Virus record (IMG/VR): IMGVR_UViG_3300042868_003731
Location: 1 to 64,000 of that record
Length of the DNA stretch: 64,000 nucleotides
Strand: one strand, 5' to 3'
Source of the DNA: a virus
Within the stretch, counting starts at the first letter, position 1, and each line of letters starts with the position of its first letter. The notes beneath the pieces are model-generated. The model worked only from the letters and a program-made list of their open reading frames with translations. It searched no databases and was not told where the DNA came from. Both the position numbers and the translations under genes were made by a program. Positions 25,858 to 35,203 of the stretch are shown one piece after another.

Positions 25858-27660
25858 TTAAACGCTGATCTCAACATAGACATCACCGGTTGCTGTGCCA
25901 AATGTGCGATAGATAAACACACCAGTTCTACCATCATTGACGTTAGGAGCAGTGTTATTCCCAGTGTGATTGCCAGCGTTAACGCCTGTTGTCACAGCAC
26001 GATTGCTACCAGTATCATTCTTAACCAATACGGTCACAGTCTTGCCTGCTGTAATATTAGAGAACGCAATGACCGCAGTAGTAGTAAGTTCAACTAACAC
26101 ATTATGATCTGTAGCAAAGTCAATAGTCAGCGTGCCTGCCGCACCTAGTGTTCCAGCATCACGAGATTGACCGTGATAGTTTCTAGCAGTAACAAGATTT
26201 GTGACGGTTAAGCTACCCAATGTGCCCACACTAGTCAAACTACTTGTAACTACATTGCTTGCTAATGTTGTGCCAGTAACGTTTGCAGCAGCAACTGAAC
26301 CGGCAGAGCCTGACACATTACCTGTTAATACCTTACCTGATTCAAGTGTAATACCTGTACTGTCCACAGTGGCAATTTTAGCTAATGTCGTGGTGTTTAT
26401 CGGAGTAGCCCACAATTCAATATAACCGCCTTGATTAGTTAAGGTTTGGTTACCTAACGCCTTATAGACAATACGTTGATTGGCTGTTCCTGGTATTATC
26501 GTGCCATTATGTGCGGTACCGCTGAGACGCATAATTTCTTCATCGGCCAACACCGCGGATGGTGATGCTGCGGTATTATTATATCTTCTCGAAACAAACG
26601 CAGAAAATGCATTTTGTGAGTCATTGTATATTCTACTAGGTACGCCAGGTGACCCGGCAATACCTGTAACGTGTAACATAACTCCAGTGTTAACTGGCGA
26701 TTGGAAAACTCCGCCCGAACCACCAATAATTTCAACAGCGCCTTCACTACTATTAGCGTTCGGCACAAGTATACGAACTTTGCCGGATTCGTCTACTCTA
26801 AAAACGGCGCCATTTGCATCCGGGTCGATTGGATCATATGTATCTGGTGTATGCACATGAAAATTGCCGATAACATTAATAACACCATTGGCTGATGATA
26901 CTATATCAATGTTTTGACCAAGATTCACTGAACTTAATGTAGCAGCACCATTAGCTGGAACTGTTGCTTGGAAGTCACCGAAACTAAAATCGAGCCCTTC
27001 AGAGCTAATGATAATTTGGCCTTGGTTATTGGTAGTGACACCGGGTCCTAATCTAACACCGCCTATTATATCATTAGTTGCCGCGTTCAGTTGAAGTCTA
27101 TCGGATCCATCTATCGTAAATGCAGTACCTATTTTTATCCCGCCAAGATCACTTGATGAAGCAACAGAAAGAGAAACTTCATTACTGCCATTTAAGTAAA
27201 GACCATCGCCAGTTTCTATCGTATCAAAGATGAATTTTTTGGTAGCTTGATCGTAAGTTAGATACTTGTTTGTGCCCACAGTTGCTGAATTAATATCATC
27301 TAATCTAGAAAAGTTAACTTCACCGCCACCACCGATTGACGACATTTGTTGTTGAATGCGCTGTAAGAACAAACCGTAATGATCGTTCATTTCTTTAAAT
27401 GTTACAAATTTTTCGCTAGGTTCTCTTCGAAGAGGATCGTTCCATCTTTGAGTTTCTATATTTTCAGCCACATTACGTACAATAGGTTCGGATTTACGTG
27501 GACTATTTAAATAGTGCATCGTCTTTTTTACAACGTCTTCTTCCTCAATGGCCGTAGGCGCAATTATAATTTCTTCTTTAAGATTTGGCTCTTGAGACTT
27601 CTTCTGTGCAGCTGCTGCTTCAAGAAGCATTTTCTTCAACTCGTTAATTGCATTACTCAT
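25858..27660 (-). CDS. Virion structural (tail-fibre-like) protein
   Basis: 600 residues from the ATG at 27660 (TAATG overlap with the upstream stop; an in-frame ATG lies 12 bp earlier). A helical N-terminal 100 residues leads into Gly/Ser/Thr/Asn-rich beta repeats such as GGIKIGTAFTIDGSDRLQLN and ASNVVTSSLTSVGTLGSLTV, typical of phage fibre proteins. Codon use and composition are less AT-biased than in the neighbours. Probably a fibre or baseplate-linked structural protein. Confidence 0.7.
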   Translation of the reverse strand: MSNAINELKKMLLEAAAAQKKSQEPNLKEEIIIAPTAIEEEDVVKKTMHYLNSPRKSEPIVRNVAENIETQRWNDPLRREPSEKFVTFKEMNDHYGLFLQRIQQQMSSIGGGGEVNFSRLDDINSATVGTNKYLTYDQATKKFIFDTIETGDGLYLNGSNEVSLSVASSSDLGGIKIGTAFTIDGSDRLQLNAATNDIIGGVRLGPGVTTNNQGQIIISSEGLDFSFGDFQATVPANGAATLSSVNLGQNIDIVSSANGVINVIGNFHVHTPDTYDPIDPDANGAVFRVDESGKVRILVPNANSSEGAVEIIGGSGGVFQSPVNTGVMLHVTGIAGSPGVPSRIYNDSQNAFSAFVSRRYNNTAASPSAVLADEEIMRLSGTAHNGTIIPGTANQRIVYKALGNQTLTNQGGYIELWATPINTTTLAKIATVDSTGITLESGKVLTGNVSGSAGSVAAANVTGTTLASNVVTSSLTSVGTLGSLTVTNLVTARNYHGQSRDAGTLGAAGTLTIDFATDHNVLVELTTTAVIAFSNITAGKTVTVLVKNDTGSNRAVTTGVNAGNHTGNNTAPNVNDGRTGVFIYRTFGTATGDVYVEISV

Positions 27661-28892
27661 TATCGTTGCCATCCCTTTATGTATTCCGCGGAGAAGTTTG
27701 CTTTACTAAATTCGAGTCGGTCTACAAGTTTAACTGCGTTCTTACCCATGTGGTCGATTGCGACAAAACCTTCCTGCTCGGTTACCTTATACCCGTCAGC
27801 TGTCTTGAGGAAGGTACCAATTCTCTTTGCTCTATCGAGCTTTCGTATGATTAATAGTTTTGCGTCTATGATATGATTGTATAGATCAAACATCGCTACG
27901 ATCTGAGATCTCTGAGTCTTGTCAAAGTAAGACATTACTTCGTCTTTTTTAGCCATCACAGCCTTCTTGCCAGCGTCTGTCTTTTTCTTTTCAATCTCGC
28001 CGTCGTAGTATCGGTTCAGATATACGATTAGGTCGTTGACGAACACCGCAGAGTTGCGAACTCTTTCTCCCTGACGGATCTTGGAGTTTACGAAGGTCTT
28101 TACTCTCATAAGTCTCTCTTCGTTCTCAGAGATGCCGTTAAGTGTCTCCCTCTTAATCGAGTTGAAGAGCTTTCCTGCCTTGGATAGTATCTCAGTGACG
28201 GCTTCGGTCTCGTTTGAAGTAAAGTTAGCTGTTCCGGACACGTCTTTATAGACGGCGTCGACGGACCAGACAGAATTTACTTTCTTAAGGCCGCTTGCGA
28301 TCTCTTCTCCAAAACTCGCTGACATTGTTTCAAAAGAGTCTCCTCTGTATCGAGTGTGCCATACCACTCCGATCTTAGATCTGAGGATTTCCTTAGCAAG
28401 CTTGCTGTTTTCAGGTACCGCGTAAACAATCGTATTAGGATGAAAAGTAATATGCGGTTCATCATTAATGTTAACTTCTTTGATATCTTCTCTCGCATAT
28501 AGAAAGTCACCTTGTATCACACCCTTGATGCCAAGCTTTGGAAGCTCAGCAAGAGCAAGTTTCAATTTTGTATTCAAATCGCCTGAGGTATCGGCATCAA
28601 TGTCTTCGTCTGTTTTATAGACCTTTGGATTCTTGTTGAAGATACCCTTCTTAGCGACGAAGAACTTACGGTCAGAAGGGTCTATTCCAGCGAATACGGC
28701 AGGTGCGCCATCCCACTTAACGGTTACGTTGATAGGAGCTTTAGATCTTCCAGCAAGCATGTCTCGAAGCGAGCGGAGGAAGTTGATTGACGAACGAGTT
28801 CCATCAACACCGAGGTTTAGAATGGCATCTTCAAGGTGCTCCATATGGAGATTCTTTTCCTCGGCGAGGTATTCTCTAAAAGTTATCATCAT
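27660..28892 (-). CDS. Capsid-targeted ligase-like nucleotidyltransferase
   Basis: 410 residues. It starts MMITFREYLAEEK, a capsid targeting sequence with a LAE cleavage-like site. VTVKWDGAPAVFAG is a KxDG motif as in the covalent nucleotidyltransferase core of DNA/RNA ligases; GVIQGDFLYA could be a following ligase motif. Related proteins occur in T4-like marine phages. It is coupled to a HAD phosphatase and a PD-(D/E)xK protein, also tagged. Ligase activity is inferred, not proven. Confidence 0.7.
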   Translation of the reverse strand: MMITFREYLAEEKNLHMEHLEDAILNLGVDGTRSSINFLRSLRDMLAGRSKAPINVTVKWDGAPAVFAGIDPSDRKFFVAKKGIFNKNPKVYKTDEDIDADTSGDLNTKLKLALAELPKLGIKGVIQGDFLYAREDIKEVNINDEPHITFHPNTIVYAVPENSKLAKEILRSKIGVVWHTRYRGDSFETMSASFGEEIASGLKKVNSVWSVDAVYKDVSGTANFTSNETEAVTEILSKAGKLFNSIKRETLNGISENEERLMRVKTFVNSKIRQGERVRNSAVFVNDLIVYLNRYYDGEIEKKKTDAGKKAVMAKKDEVMSYFDKTQRSQIVAMFDLYNHIIDAKLLIIRKLDRAKRIGTFLKTADGYKVTEQEGFVAIDHMGKNAVKLVDRLEFSKANFSAEYIKGWQR

Positions 28893-29497
28893 ACTTTCCT
28901 TATTGATCCGTCGTGCTTTACGTGATATGCCTCGAAGGAAATACCTGGATACTGTTTTGCGAGAGCCTTAAACATTGTAATGTTCGACATGGCATCGTCA
29001 AAGAAACGAACTCTCTCGTACTTACCGCCACGAAGATACTTATGGAAGACGAACCTCTTGTTCTTTGCAGATGATCCAAGTTTTAGATTTCCAGCTCTCT
29101 CAACATATACGTTATCAATATCTATACCATAACGACGGAATGTGTCAAGGAACTTTTTCTTATCGTCGAAATCGGATCGAGCAGTCACGATAATGACTCT
29201 AGACCCTGCAGCCGTGGCGTTCTTAATGATCGCCTTTGCTTTTTCGATCATCTTCATGATGGGGACTGAAGTCTTCTGAAAGACTTCTGCGGACTCAAAC
29301 TCCCCGAAGTTATAGGACTCGCCATCTTTCAATTTATAAGTATTAAATTCTTGATTATCGAGTGAACGAACTAACTTGCCGTCCTTCATCACTCGTATCT
29401 TAGCAGAAGTGCGAAAGAGAGTCTCATCGATATCAAAGATCGTTAGACCTTTACCGCGAGTCTGTTCGGTTATGAAAGATTTAAATGAAAGCATCAT
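28889..29497 (-). CDS. Capsid-targeted HAD-superfamily phosphatase
   Basis: 202 residues. After the tag MMLSFKSFITE comes LTIFDIDETLF, the HAD nucleophile motif DxDxT. VIIVTARSDF supplies the motif II Thr, and RVRFFDDAMSN the acidic motif IV. HAD domains of this size act as nucleotide or polynucleotide 3'-phosphatases (compare T4 Pnk). Coupled to the ligase-like gene downstream. Confidence 0.78.
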   Translation of the reverse strand: MMLSFKSFITEQTRGKGLTIFDIDETLFRTSAKIRVMKDGKLVRSLDNQEFNTYKLKDGESYNFGEFESAEVFQKTSVPIMKMIEKAKAIIKNATAAGSRVIIVTARSDFDDKKKFLDTFRRYGIDIDNVYVERAGNLKLGSSAKNKRFVFHKYLRGGKYERVRFFDDAMSNITMFKALAKQYPGISFEAYHVKHDGSIRKV

Positions 29498-30282
29498 TAA
29501 ACTCCAAAAAGATCTTTTAATGTTTTTTCCATCACATCGAAATCTATGTTAACTGTTTTTCCCATCGTAGGTGCAATGTTAAACGGAGATCTTCGTGCTC
29601 TTGGTATTGAAAAACTCATTTCAAATGTAAATTGATATGTTCCGCCACCTTTTGCCTGCACTCTTGCCCTATAACCAGCGTTTGCGGCATTACCAAATGA
29701 AGGAACACCCTTTAATCCAAGCGGATTGTTATTTCCTAATAAAAAGAACCCATCAGTACCAACATTTACATAATAAGTCTTTTTCTTATTGTAGTATTCT
29801 TCTATCTTTGTTGCAGGTATAACACCTTTAATTTCTGAAAAACGAGAAAGCTCTTTTGAATATATTTCTCTTTTGTTTAGTCCTTCTATCTCAGACAAAA
29901 CGTTTCTATTCTTCGTAAACTTATATGGTTCTTGCTTCCAAGAAGATTTGATTGTGTCAAGTATCCCAACTTGTTTAGCGAGTTCTATGACAAATAGTTT
30001 TTCGTCATTGGTTTCATTCTCACTACCTATCGACCAATTGCCATCGTTCCATTTCATGACTAACGAACCTGCAGATGCCGCAGTGATCTTAAGTTCACAC
30101 CCGGTTGCTGTCTGGCCAGGCCCAGGTCTTTTAATCATAAGATCTGGTATATCAGATCCAGCGCCAGCAGGAACAAAACTTTTTGGTACGATGTCAAATG
30201 GTTTTAACGCTTCAACAGCATTTCTTTCGTATTGAAAACCTTGTTGAGCCACTTCAATAATATACCTTCTAAAAGATTGCAT
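29497..30282 (-). CDS. Capsid-targeted PD-(D/E)xK-like nuclease candidate
   Basis: 261 residues beginning MQSFRRYIIEVAQQ (capsid tag). SDIPDLMIKRPG followed 8 residues later by GCELKIT reads as PD...ExK, the active-site motif of many nucleases. The C-terminal half is unassigned. It is the first gene of the three-gene tagged cassette and has its own late promoter at 30305-30312. Nuclease activity is inferred from the motif alone. Confidence 0.6.
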   Translation of the reverse strand: MQSFRRYIIEVAQQGFQYERNAVEALKPFDIVPKSFVPAGAGSDIPDLMIKRPGPGQTATGCELKITAASAGSLVMKWNDGNWSIGSENETNDEKLFVIELAKQVGILDTIKSSWKQEPYKFTKNRNVLSEIEGLNKREIYSKELSRFSEIKGVIPATKIEEYYNKKKTYYVNVGTDGFFLLGNNNPLGLKGVPSFGNAANAGYRARVQAKGGGTYQFTFEMSFSIPRARRSPFNIAPTMGKTVNIDFDVMEKTLKDLFGV

Positions 30283-30304
30283 AGAAAACCTCTGAGTTTT
30301 CTTT

Positions 30305-30312
30305 TATTTATA
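30305..30312 (-). promoter_or_regulatory. T4-type late promoter (TATAAATA)
   Basis: Exact TATAAATA on the minus strand, 23 bp upstream of the tagged nuclease candidate and directly after a terminator. Confidence 0.8.
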
Positions 30313-30320
30313 AAAGAAAG

Positions 30321-30339
30321 AAGAGGCTTTACGCCTCTT
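30321..30339 (-). terminator. Terminator at the end of the replication-region operon
   Basis: Stem AAGAGGC/GCCTCTT with a 5-nt loop; the minus-strand tail is TTTCTTTTAT. It overlaps the last codons of the gene at 30329-30523 and precedes a late promoter, so early and late units are separated here. Confidence 0.75.
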
Positions 30340-30523
30340 CATATACTGCATTTACTTTCGTAGTAAAGAACGTCGGAGTCCATCCATTGAACCCAGACCC
30401 AAGGTTCATTTTTCGACAGATATCCCTTGCTTTGGTTTCGTCGCAGCTAAGATGAATCAATGTACCGGTATCTTTTTCAAGAATATCGTAACCGTCTTCT
30501 TGTTTCTTTACGCTATAGCTCAT
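30329..30523 (-). CDS. Conserved small protein of marine T4-like phages
   Basis: 64 residues with RDICRKMNLGSGFNGWTPTF followed by FT, a block seen downstream of gp41 in related phages. No membrane segment. Coupled to gp41 by 4 bp. Function unknown. Confidence 0.7.
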   Translation of the reverse strand: MSYSVKKQEDGYDILEKDTGTLIHLSCDETKARDICRKMNLGSGFNGWTPTFFTTKVNAVYEEA

Positions 30524-31977
30524 TTCAGATCTCCTACTTCAAATAACGACTTTTTGCCCTTAGGTTTAATATCCCACTGCTGATTGAAAGCACCCTTATC
30601 AAAGACAGAGGAGTCTTCATCATCACTCGTAAATTTAGTCTCACCACGTTTATTCGTTCGGTCATCCTGCGGTTCTTTAAACAGAGTTTTCTGAGCAGAC
30701 TCTTCAGCATCGAACAGTTTCATCTTTGCACGGTCGATCCCAACGATAAATCTTCGATACTGACCAAGATCACCCCAACGGTTTTTAAGCTGTTTGAATA
30801 TGATCTGGCGACGGTCTGACAATTCTTCGGATGTAACTAGGCCGAAGATTGCATCTGCAGTATGAGTAATACCCATGGACTCTGAAGTATTCGATAGTTC
30901 AACGTCAGAACTATCATACGCTCCGCGATTGAACTGCGAAGAAGTTACGATAGCTAAATTAAACTCCATCGCAAGACCACGAACTTCTTCTGCGATAGAT
31001 TTTACGAGAGTATAGGAGTTTGCTTGCGCAGCTCCCTTTACTCTTGAAGACGAACAGATATTCAGATAGTCCAAGAAGATAATATCTGGTGTAAAGTTCT
31101 TCTTCAGGCGCAACTCATTCAGTAGGTGACGGAAATGACCGGAGTGAGCAGACCCAGTCGGATATTCCTTAATGATAAGTTTACCTGGAGTCTTGCGTTT
31201 AAAGATAGCCATCTTCTTTTCAAAAACATCGAGAGGAAGCTCTCGAACTTCATCAAGAGTTATGTCCATGATGTTTGCGTCGATCCTTCTCGCAACTTCT
31301 TCTTCGGCAAGTTCCATTGTAATATACAGAACGTTCTTTCCGAACATAAGACTCGAAGCAGCCATGTGACACTTAACGAGAGACTTACCACCACCGGTAG
31401 TCGCAAGCAGGACAGTCATAGACTTACGAGGAAGACCGCCCTTTGTTACTTTATTCAGAAGTTCAATATCAAACGCGATGCGTTCATCTTTACGATGATA
31501 GTAGCTGTGTCGAGACTCAACATCTTCAAGGAAGTCATGACCGATATGAGAGTCAAAGCCGATGCCAAGGGAGTCCGAAAGTATCTTTGGAATTGCTCCC
31601 TTGTCAAGTTCTTTATCCTGCCCGTCAAGAATAAGGATTGCTCTACGAATTGAGTTATAGAGATCCTTATCCTGACAGAACTTTTCCGTTTCATTGATAA
31701 GAAAGTGTTCGTTCGTATCCTTATCAACTTTCAATTCGTCAATAAGAGTCACCACTTCTTTATATGAAGACTCGTTAAGATCCTTACGTTTATCGATAGA
31801 GATCTTAAGAGCCTCAATAGATGGCGGCTCTTTGTATTCATTCATATAATCGGTATAAGTTGAAAAGATCTTACGAAGACTATTGTCGTCGAAGTATTCC
31901 TCTTTAATATAAGGAAACACTTTACGGCAATAGTCTTCGTTATAGATCAAATTCGACAGGATTGCCTTTTCGATCAT
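30520..31977 (-). CDS. 41: Replicative DNA helicase, T4 gp41-like (DnaB family)
   Basis: 485 residues. It unwinds the replication fork and is loaded by gp59 onto gp32-coated DNA. N-terminal helical domain, then a RecA-like core: Walker A in LATTGGGKSLVKC, Walker B in IIFLDYLNICSS, and VTSSQFNRGAYDSSD near the sensor region. Coupled to uvsX upstream by 4 bp. Confidence 0.95.
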   Translation of the reverse strand: MIEKAILSNLIYNEDYCRKVFPYIKEEYFDDNSLRKIFSTYTDYMNEYKEPPSIEALKISIDKRKDLNESSYKEVVTLIDELKVDKDTNEHFLINETEKFCQDKDLYNSIRRAILILDGQDKELDKGAIPKILSDSLGIGFDSHIGHDFLEDVESRHSYYHRKDERIAFDIELLNKVTKGGLPRKSMTVLLATTGGGKSLVKCHMAASSLMFGKNVLYITMELAEEEVARRIDANIMDITLDEVRELPLDVFEKKMAIFKRKTPGKLIIKEYPTGSAHSGHFRHLLNELRLKKNFTPDIIFLDYLNICSSSRVKGAAQANSYTLVKSIAEEVRGLAMEFNLAIVTSSQFNRGAYDSSDVELSNTSESMGITHTADAIFGLVTSEELSDRRQIIFKQLKNRWGDLGQYRRFIVGIDRAKMKLFDAEESAQKTLFKEPQDDRTNKRGETKFTSDDEDSSVFDKGAFNQQWDIKPKGKKSLFEVGDLK

Positions 31978-33059
31978 TCATCACCTTCTTCTGAGTCGTC
32001 ATCAACGTATGTAACTTCACTATCGTCATCCCTTAGAATAATACTTCCGCCTACGGTGTAAGCGTTCTTAATGTACTCTCCAAAGTTTGTCTCTGTAAAC
32101 ATTTTATTCCAAAATTCTTTACTGTCAACAATTTCTTTTGCTCGAAGAAGCTTTTCGCTGATAATTTCTCCAGTGTCTGGGTTCACAGCCTCGTGCCAAC
32201 CGACCTTAGGCTTGCGAATGAAACCACCTTTTTCGGCAACCTCAAGAAGACCGGACCACTTTGCGATGCCACCCTCCCAGCTTACGCTAATCGGAATCTT
32301 AGACTTTTCTTTGACGTGGCGAGATTTCTCAATGTTGATAACAAAGTGATAACCCTGGATCTCAGTACCAACCTTATCCTGTTGACGACCAATGATCCAA
32401 ATAGCATCTGCCGAATAGTAGATACCAGTACCACCAGAAACGATGTCCTTAGGAAAGAGACCGATTTCTTTATACGTATGGTTAACCGCAATCAAAGGAA
32501 TATCCTTCAGATTGAGATGTGGAGTCACGATACGGAACAACGACTTAAGAGCCTTTGCACGAGACATATCAGCAACGGACTTACCGTCAAGGGCGTCTTC
32601 GACTTCTTTCTTCGATGCAAGGTTTCCGACAGAGTCGATAATGATAATGACGTTATCTTTCTTTTCGATCTTATCGAGCTGCTGAGAGATATCGAATTTA
32701 AGTTCTTCCACGTTCGTGATAGGAGTATGAACAGTCCTACCCATATCAATACCAAAGGATTCAAAATACGATTGTGGAGTACCAAATTCCGAGTCATAGA
32801 ACAACAGGATTGCGTCCTTATTTCTCTCAAGATAAGCTGCAGCCATCAGAAGTGCGAACGCAGACTTAAAGTGTTTTGATGGACCTGCAAGGACGAGCAG
32901 ACCAGGTGCTACACCACCATCGATACGACCAGACAGAGCTACGTTAACCATAGGAACTGGAGTCGGAGCCATGTCTTTCTTACCATAGACTTTCGACTCC
33001 ATGATCGGAGCAGTCAACTTAATGGTACTATTCTTTACGAGTTTATCCAACAGACTCAT
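31974..33059 (-). CDS. uvsX: Recombinase, T4 UvsX-like (RecA family)
   Basis: 361 residues. It forms filaments on single-stranded DNA for recombination-dependent replication. Walker A is GPSKHFKS, Walker B lies in NVIIIIDSVGNL, and the C-terminus is strongly acidic (DDDSEVTYVDDDSEEGDE), as in RecA/UvsX. Coupled to gp41. Confidence 0.95.
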   Translation of the reverse strand: MSLLDKLVKNSTIKLTAPIMESKVYGKKDMAPTPVPMVNVALSGRIDGGVAPGLLVLAGPSKHFKSAFALLMAAAYLERNKDAILLFYDSEFGTPQSYFESFGIDMGRTVHTPITNVEELKFDISQQLDKIEKKDNVIIIIDSVGNLASKKEVEDALDGKSVADMSRAKALKSLFRIVTPHLNLKDIPLIAVNHTYKEIGLFPKDIVSGGTGIYYSADAIWIIGRQQDKVGTEIQGYHFVINIEKSRHVKEKSKIPISVSWEGGIAKWSGLLEVAEKGGFIRKPKVGWHEAVNPDTGEIISEKLLRAKEIVDSKEFWNKMFTETNFGEYIKNAYTVGGSIILRDDDSEVTYVDDDSEEGDE

Positions 33060-33060
33060 A

Positions 33061-33348
33061 CTATCTTCCTTCTATAATTGAGAGTAGCTTATCTTTATAG
33101 GCCTCAATCTTCTTTACACGATCCGGCCAATAAATTGTTGATTTCTCTGGATTTCTGCAGAGATTATCTAAGAACGGAACTATCGAATTGTATAGTCTGT
33201 TCAATCTTTCTTGAAGATCCTCGATTGCAGCTTGGTCGTTTGCGTGAGCAGACTCAAGTTTAATCGCAGTCTCTTTTACTTCTTCGATTTCGTCGTCTAT
33301 GAAACTAAATCCAAAATCAAAGTCTATGATTTCTTTATTCTTTGTCAT
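33061..33348 (-). CDS. Conserved hypothetical next to uvsX
   Basis: 95 residues from the ATG at 33348 with a GAGGTG site upstream. EIIDFDFGFSFIDDEIEE at the N-terminus and LYNSIVPFLDNLCRNPEK plus YWPDRVKKIEAYKDKL at the C-terminus form a pattern recurring beside uvsX in marine T4-like phages. Possible recombination accessory; no known fold. Confidence 0.75.
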   Translation of the reverse strand: MTKNKEIIDFDFGFSFIDDEIEEVKETAIKLESAHANDQAAIEDLQERLNRLYNSIVPFLDNLCRNPEKSTIYWPDRVKKIEAYKDKLLSIIEGR

Positions 33349-33370
33349 GTGAATCACCTCTTTAAGTGGA

Positions 33371-33390
33371 AGAGGAGCCGAAGCTCCTCT
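33371..33390 (-). terminator. UUCG-loop terminator downstream of gp32
   Basis: Perfect 8-bp stem AGAGGAGC/GCTCCTCT closing a TTCG tetraloop on the minus strand, 4 bp after the gp32 stop, with tail TTCCACTT. Strong hairpin; may partly terminate high gp32 transcription. Confidence 0.7.
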
Positions 33391-33393
33391 CTA

Positions 33394-34317
33394 TTATGAC
33401 TTAATAAGGCTTCTGAACTTGGCGAGATCTTCATCATCGTCATCGTCAACGCTATCCATTGACGACTGAGACTGTTTCATTTCTTGCTGAGATTCGCTCT
33501 TTGAGAAACGACTCATGTCAAGATCTTCATCAACTTCGTCTTCAGCTTTGCGATTACCGTCAACCTGGTCACCAGTAAGGTTCAGTACACGATAAAGCTT
33601 TGCCTTCAACTCTGCGTAAGGTTTGAAGTGTTTAGGATCGACGATTTCTTGCAGAGAATGTTCTGATTTCCAAACGTTTTCCAACTTAGAGTCATCTTCG
33701 AACAGAGGCTCAGACGAGTCGAATTCAGACTTATCATAGTTCGCGTAACCTTCGAACTGACGGATCTTAAGACGGAAGTTTGCACCTTCCCAAAGATCGA
33801 ACGGGTTAACCGGCTTTTCATCTTCGAATTGCGGGTTCATCAAGTCGTTCAACTTGTCGAAGATCTTTTTGCCGAACTTGAAAAGGAAAACCTTTCCATC
33901 ATTGTCGGGATTGGCGCTATCCTTAATCACGTACACGTTAGCGATGTAGTGAAGACGACGCTTCTGTTTGCGAGCCTGTTCTTTGTCTGCTTCAACACCG
34001 GAATTCCACAGCTTAGAATTCAATTCTGAGACTGGGTCGTCTTTGTTGATTGTGGTTAAGGAATTTTCGATATACCAAAGACCAGTCGGACCTTGGAAAC
34101 CATGATCCCACAAACGAACGAATGGCATATCTTCTCCGTTTGGTGCAGGAAGAAAGCGAATGATCGCAAAGCCGTTTCCAGCTTTATCTCGCGATGGTTT
34201 CCAAAACTTGCCTTCGTTGGGATCGGTGTAGCTCTTCTGTGCAATCTGCGAGAGCTGAGAGTTCAATTTGTCGAGTGACTTTGAACGATTATTTTTGAGT
34301 GTAGCAAAATCTACCAT
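33394..34317 (-). CDS. 32: Single-stranded DNA-binding protein, T4 gp32-like
   Basis: 307 residues from the ATG at 34317 (AAGGAG site). It coats single-stranded DNA and interacts with gp59, gp41 and UvsX. The N-terminal cooperativity domain, the OB-fold core (PFVRLWDHGFQGPTGLWYIE, NVYVIKDSANPDNDGKVFLF) and an acidic C-terminal tail are present. It contains no Cys at all, so the structural zinc site of T4 gp32 is missing. Confidence 0.93.
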   Translation of the reverse strand: MVDFATLKNNRSKSLDKLNSQLSQIAQKSYTDPNEGKFWKPSRDKAGNGFAIIRFLPAPNGEDMPFVRLWDHGFQGPTGLWYIENSLTTINKDDPVSELNSKLWNSGVEADKEQARKQKRRLHYIANVYVIKDSANPDNDGKVFLFKFGKKIFDKLNDLMNPQFEDEKPVNPFDLWEGANFRLKIRQFEGYANYDKSEFDSSEPLFEDDSKLENVWKSEHSLQEIVDPKHFKPYAELKAKLYRVLNLTGDQVDGNRKAEDEVDEDLDMSRFSKSESQQEMKQSQSSMDSVDDDDDEDLAKFRSLIKS

Positions 34318-34386
34318 CGGTGTATCTCCTTGTATGCGATGTATGACAATGTATTGCAATTTTATGACGGATCAACCATCACAATA

Positions 34387-34992
34387 CTATTTATCTTCGA
34401 AAAACTGTTCTTTCACAATCTTCGAAAATTTTTTTTGATCCACTTCCATGAATGGATAATATTTCTTGGATAACCTTATTATATCGCGCGCGATGAATTT
34501 GTCAACTATTTCTTTTTCCCATAGGTCATAAACGTTTGATATGCGGGCTAAAATAGAAAACGTCTCGAGCGATATTTCTTTACGTAGGTATAGAGTCATA
34601 ACGTATGGATGCTGACCATCTTTCACTACGAAGTTGTCGTGATAGTTCTCTTTAAGTTTCTTGATGTCGTTCTTGAACATATACGTAAGAGACTCTACTC
34701 TCTTTTCCCATTCGACGAATATGTTCTCACCTGTTTCATCTACGATATCGCGGATCCATACCTTTTGATTATGGATAATGTTCGCGAGTAGAATCTTAGT
34801 AGGATCGTTTCTCTTTGACAGTTTGTAAAAGAAAAACGCGTCGTTTCGTGTCTGAAATTTATCAAAGGACGCGCGCACTTTACCATTATACTTATGATAA
34901 TCGTAGCTATCGCTTTCAAAGTGTTTCTTCAATGCCAAGTAGTTGACATAGACACGAAACGACTCCTCATTAGCATAATTTAACGAGACCAT
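34387..34992 (-). CDS. 59: Helicase loader, T4 gp59-like
   Basis: 201 residues. All-helical; FRVYVNYLALKKHFESDSYD and KVRASFDKFQTRNDAFFFYK match the gp59 family, which loads gp41 on gp32-covered forks. Located between gp33 and gp32, the usual order in T4-like phages. Overlaps gp33 by 23 bp. Confidence 0.88.
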   Translation of the reverse strand: MVSLNYANEESFRVYVNYLALKKHFESDSYDYHKYNGKVRASFDKFQTRNDAFFFYKLSKRNDPTKILLANIIHNQKVWIRDIVDETGENIFVEWEKRVESLTYMFKNDIKKLKENYHDNFVVKDGQHPYVMTLYLRKEISLETFSILARISNVYDLWEKEIVDKFIARDIIRLSKKYYPFMEVDQKKFSKIVKEQFFEDK

Positions 34993-35203
34993 TCTCTTCC
35001 TTCTTCACCATTCTTACAGCAACCGCTTCTTCACGAATTTTTTCCTTGAGTATCGAAGATTTCTTAACGATCTCTGCGACTGTTTCAATCTCAAGGTCAT
35101 TTTCTTTCGCGTATTCTACTAGCGCATCGATATATGTAGCGCCGTTCGAAAGCTTGGAGGCGATTTCCATATGTATCTTTTCTGCTGTTCTTGTGACAAT
35201 CAT
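34970..35203 (-). CDS. 33: Late transcription co-activator, T4 gp33-like
   Basis: 77 residues. YIDALVEYAKENDLEIETVA plus EIVKKSSILKEKIREEA match the small gp33 family, which links the sliding clamp to the phage-modified RNA polymerase at late promoters. Its presence fits the many TATAAATA boxes here. Confidence 0.82.
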   Translation of the reverse strand: MIVTRTAEKIHMEIASKLSNGATYIDALVEYAKENDLEIETVAEIVKKSSILKEKIREEAVAVRMVKKEENGLVKLC

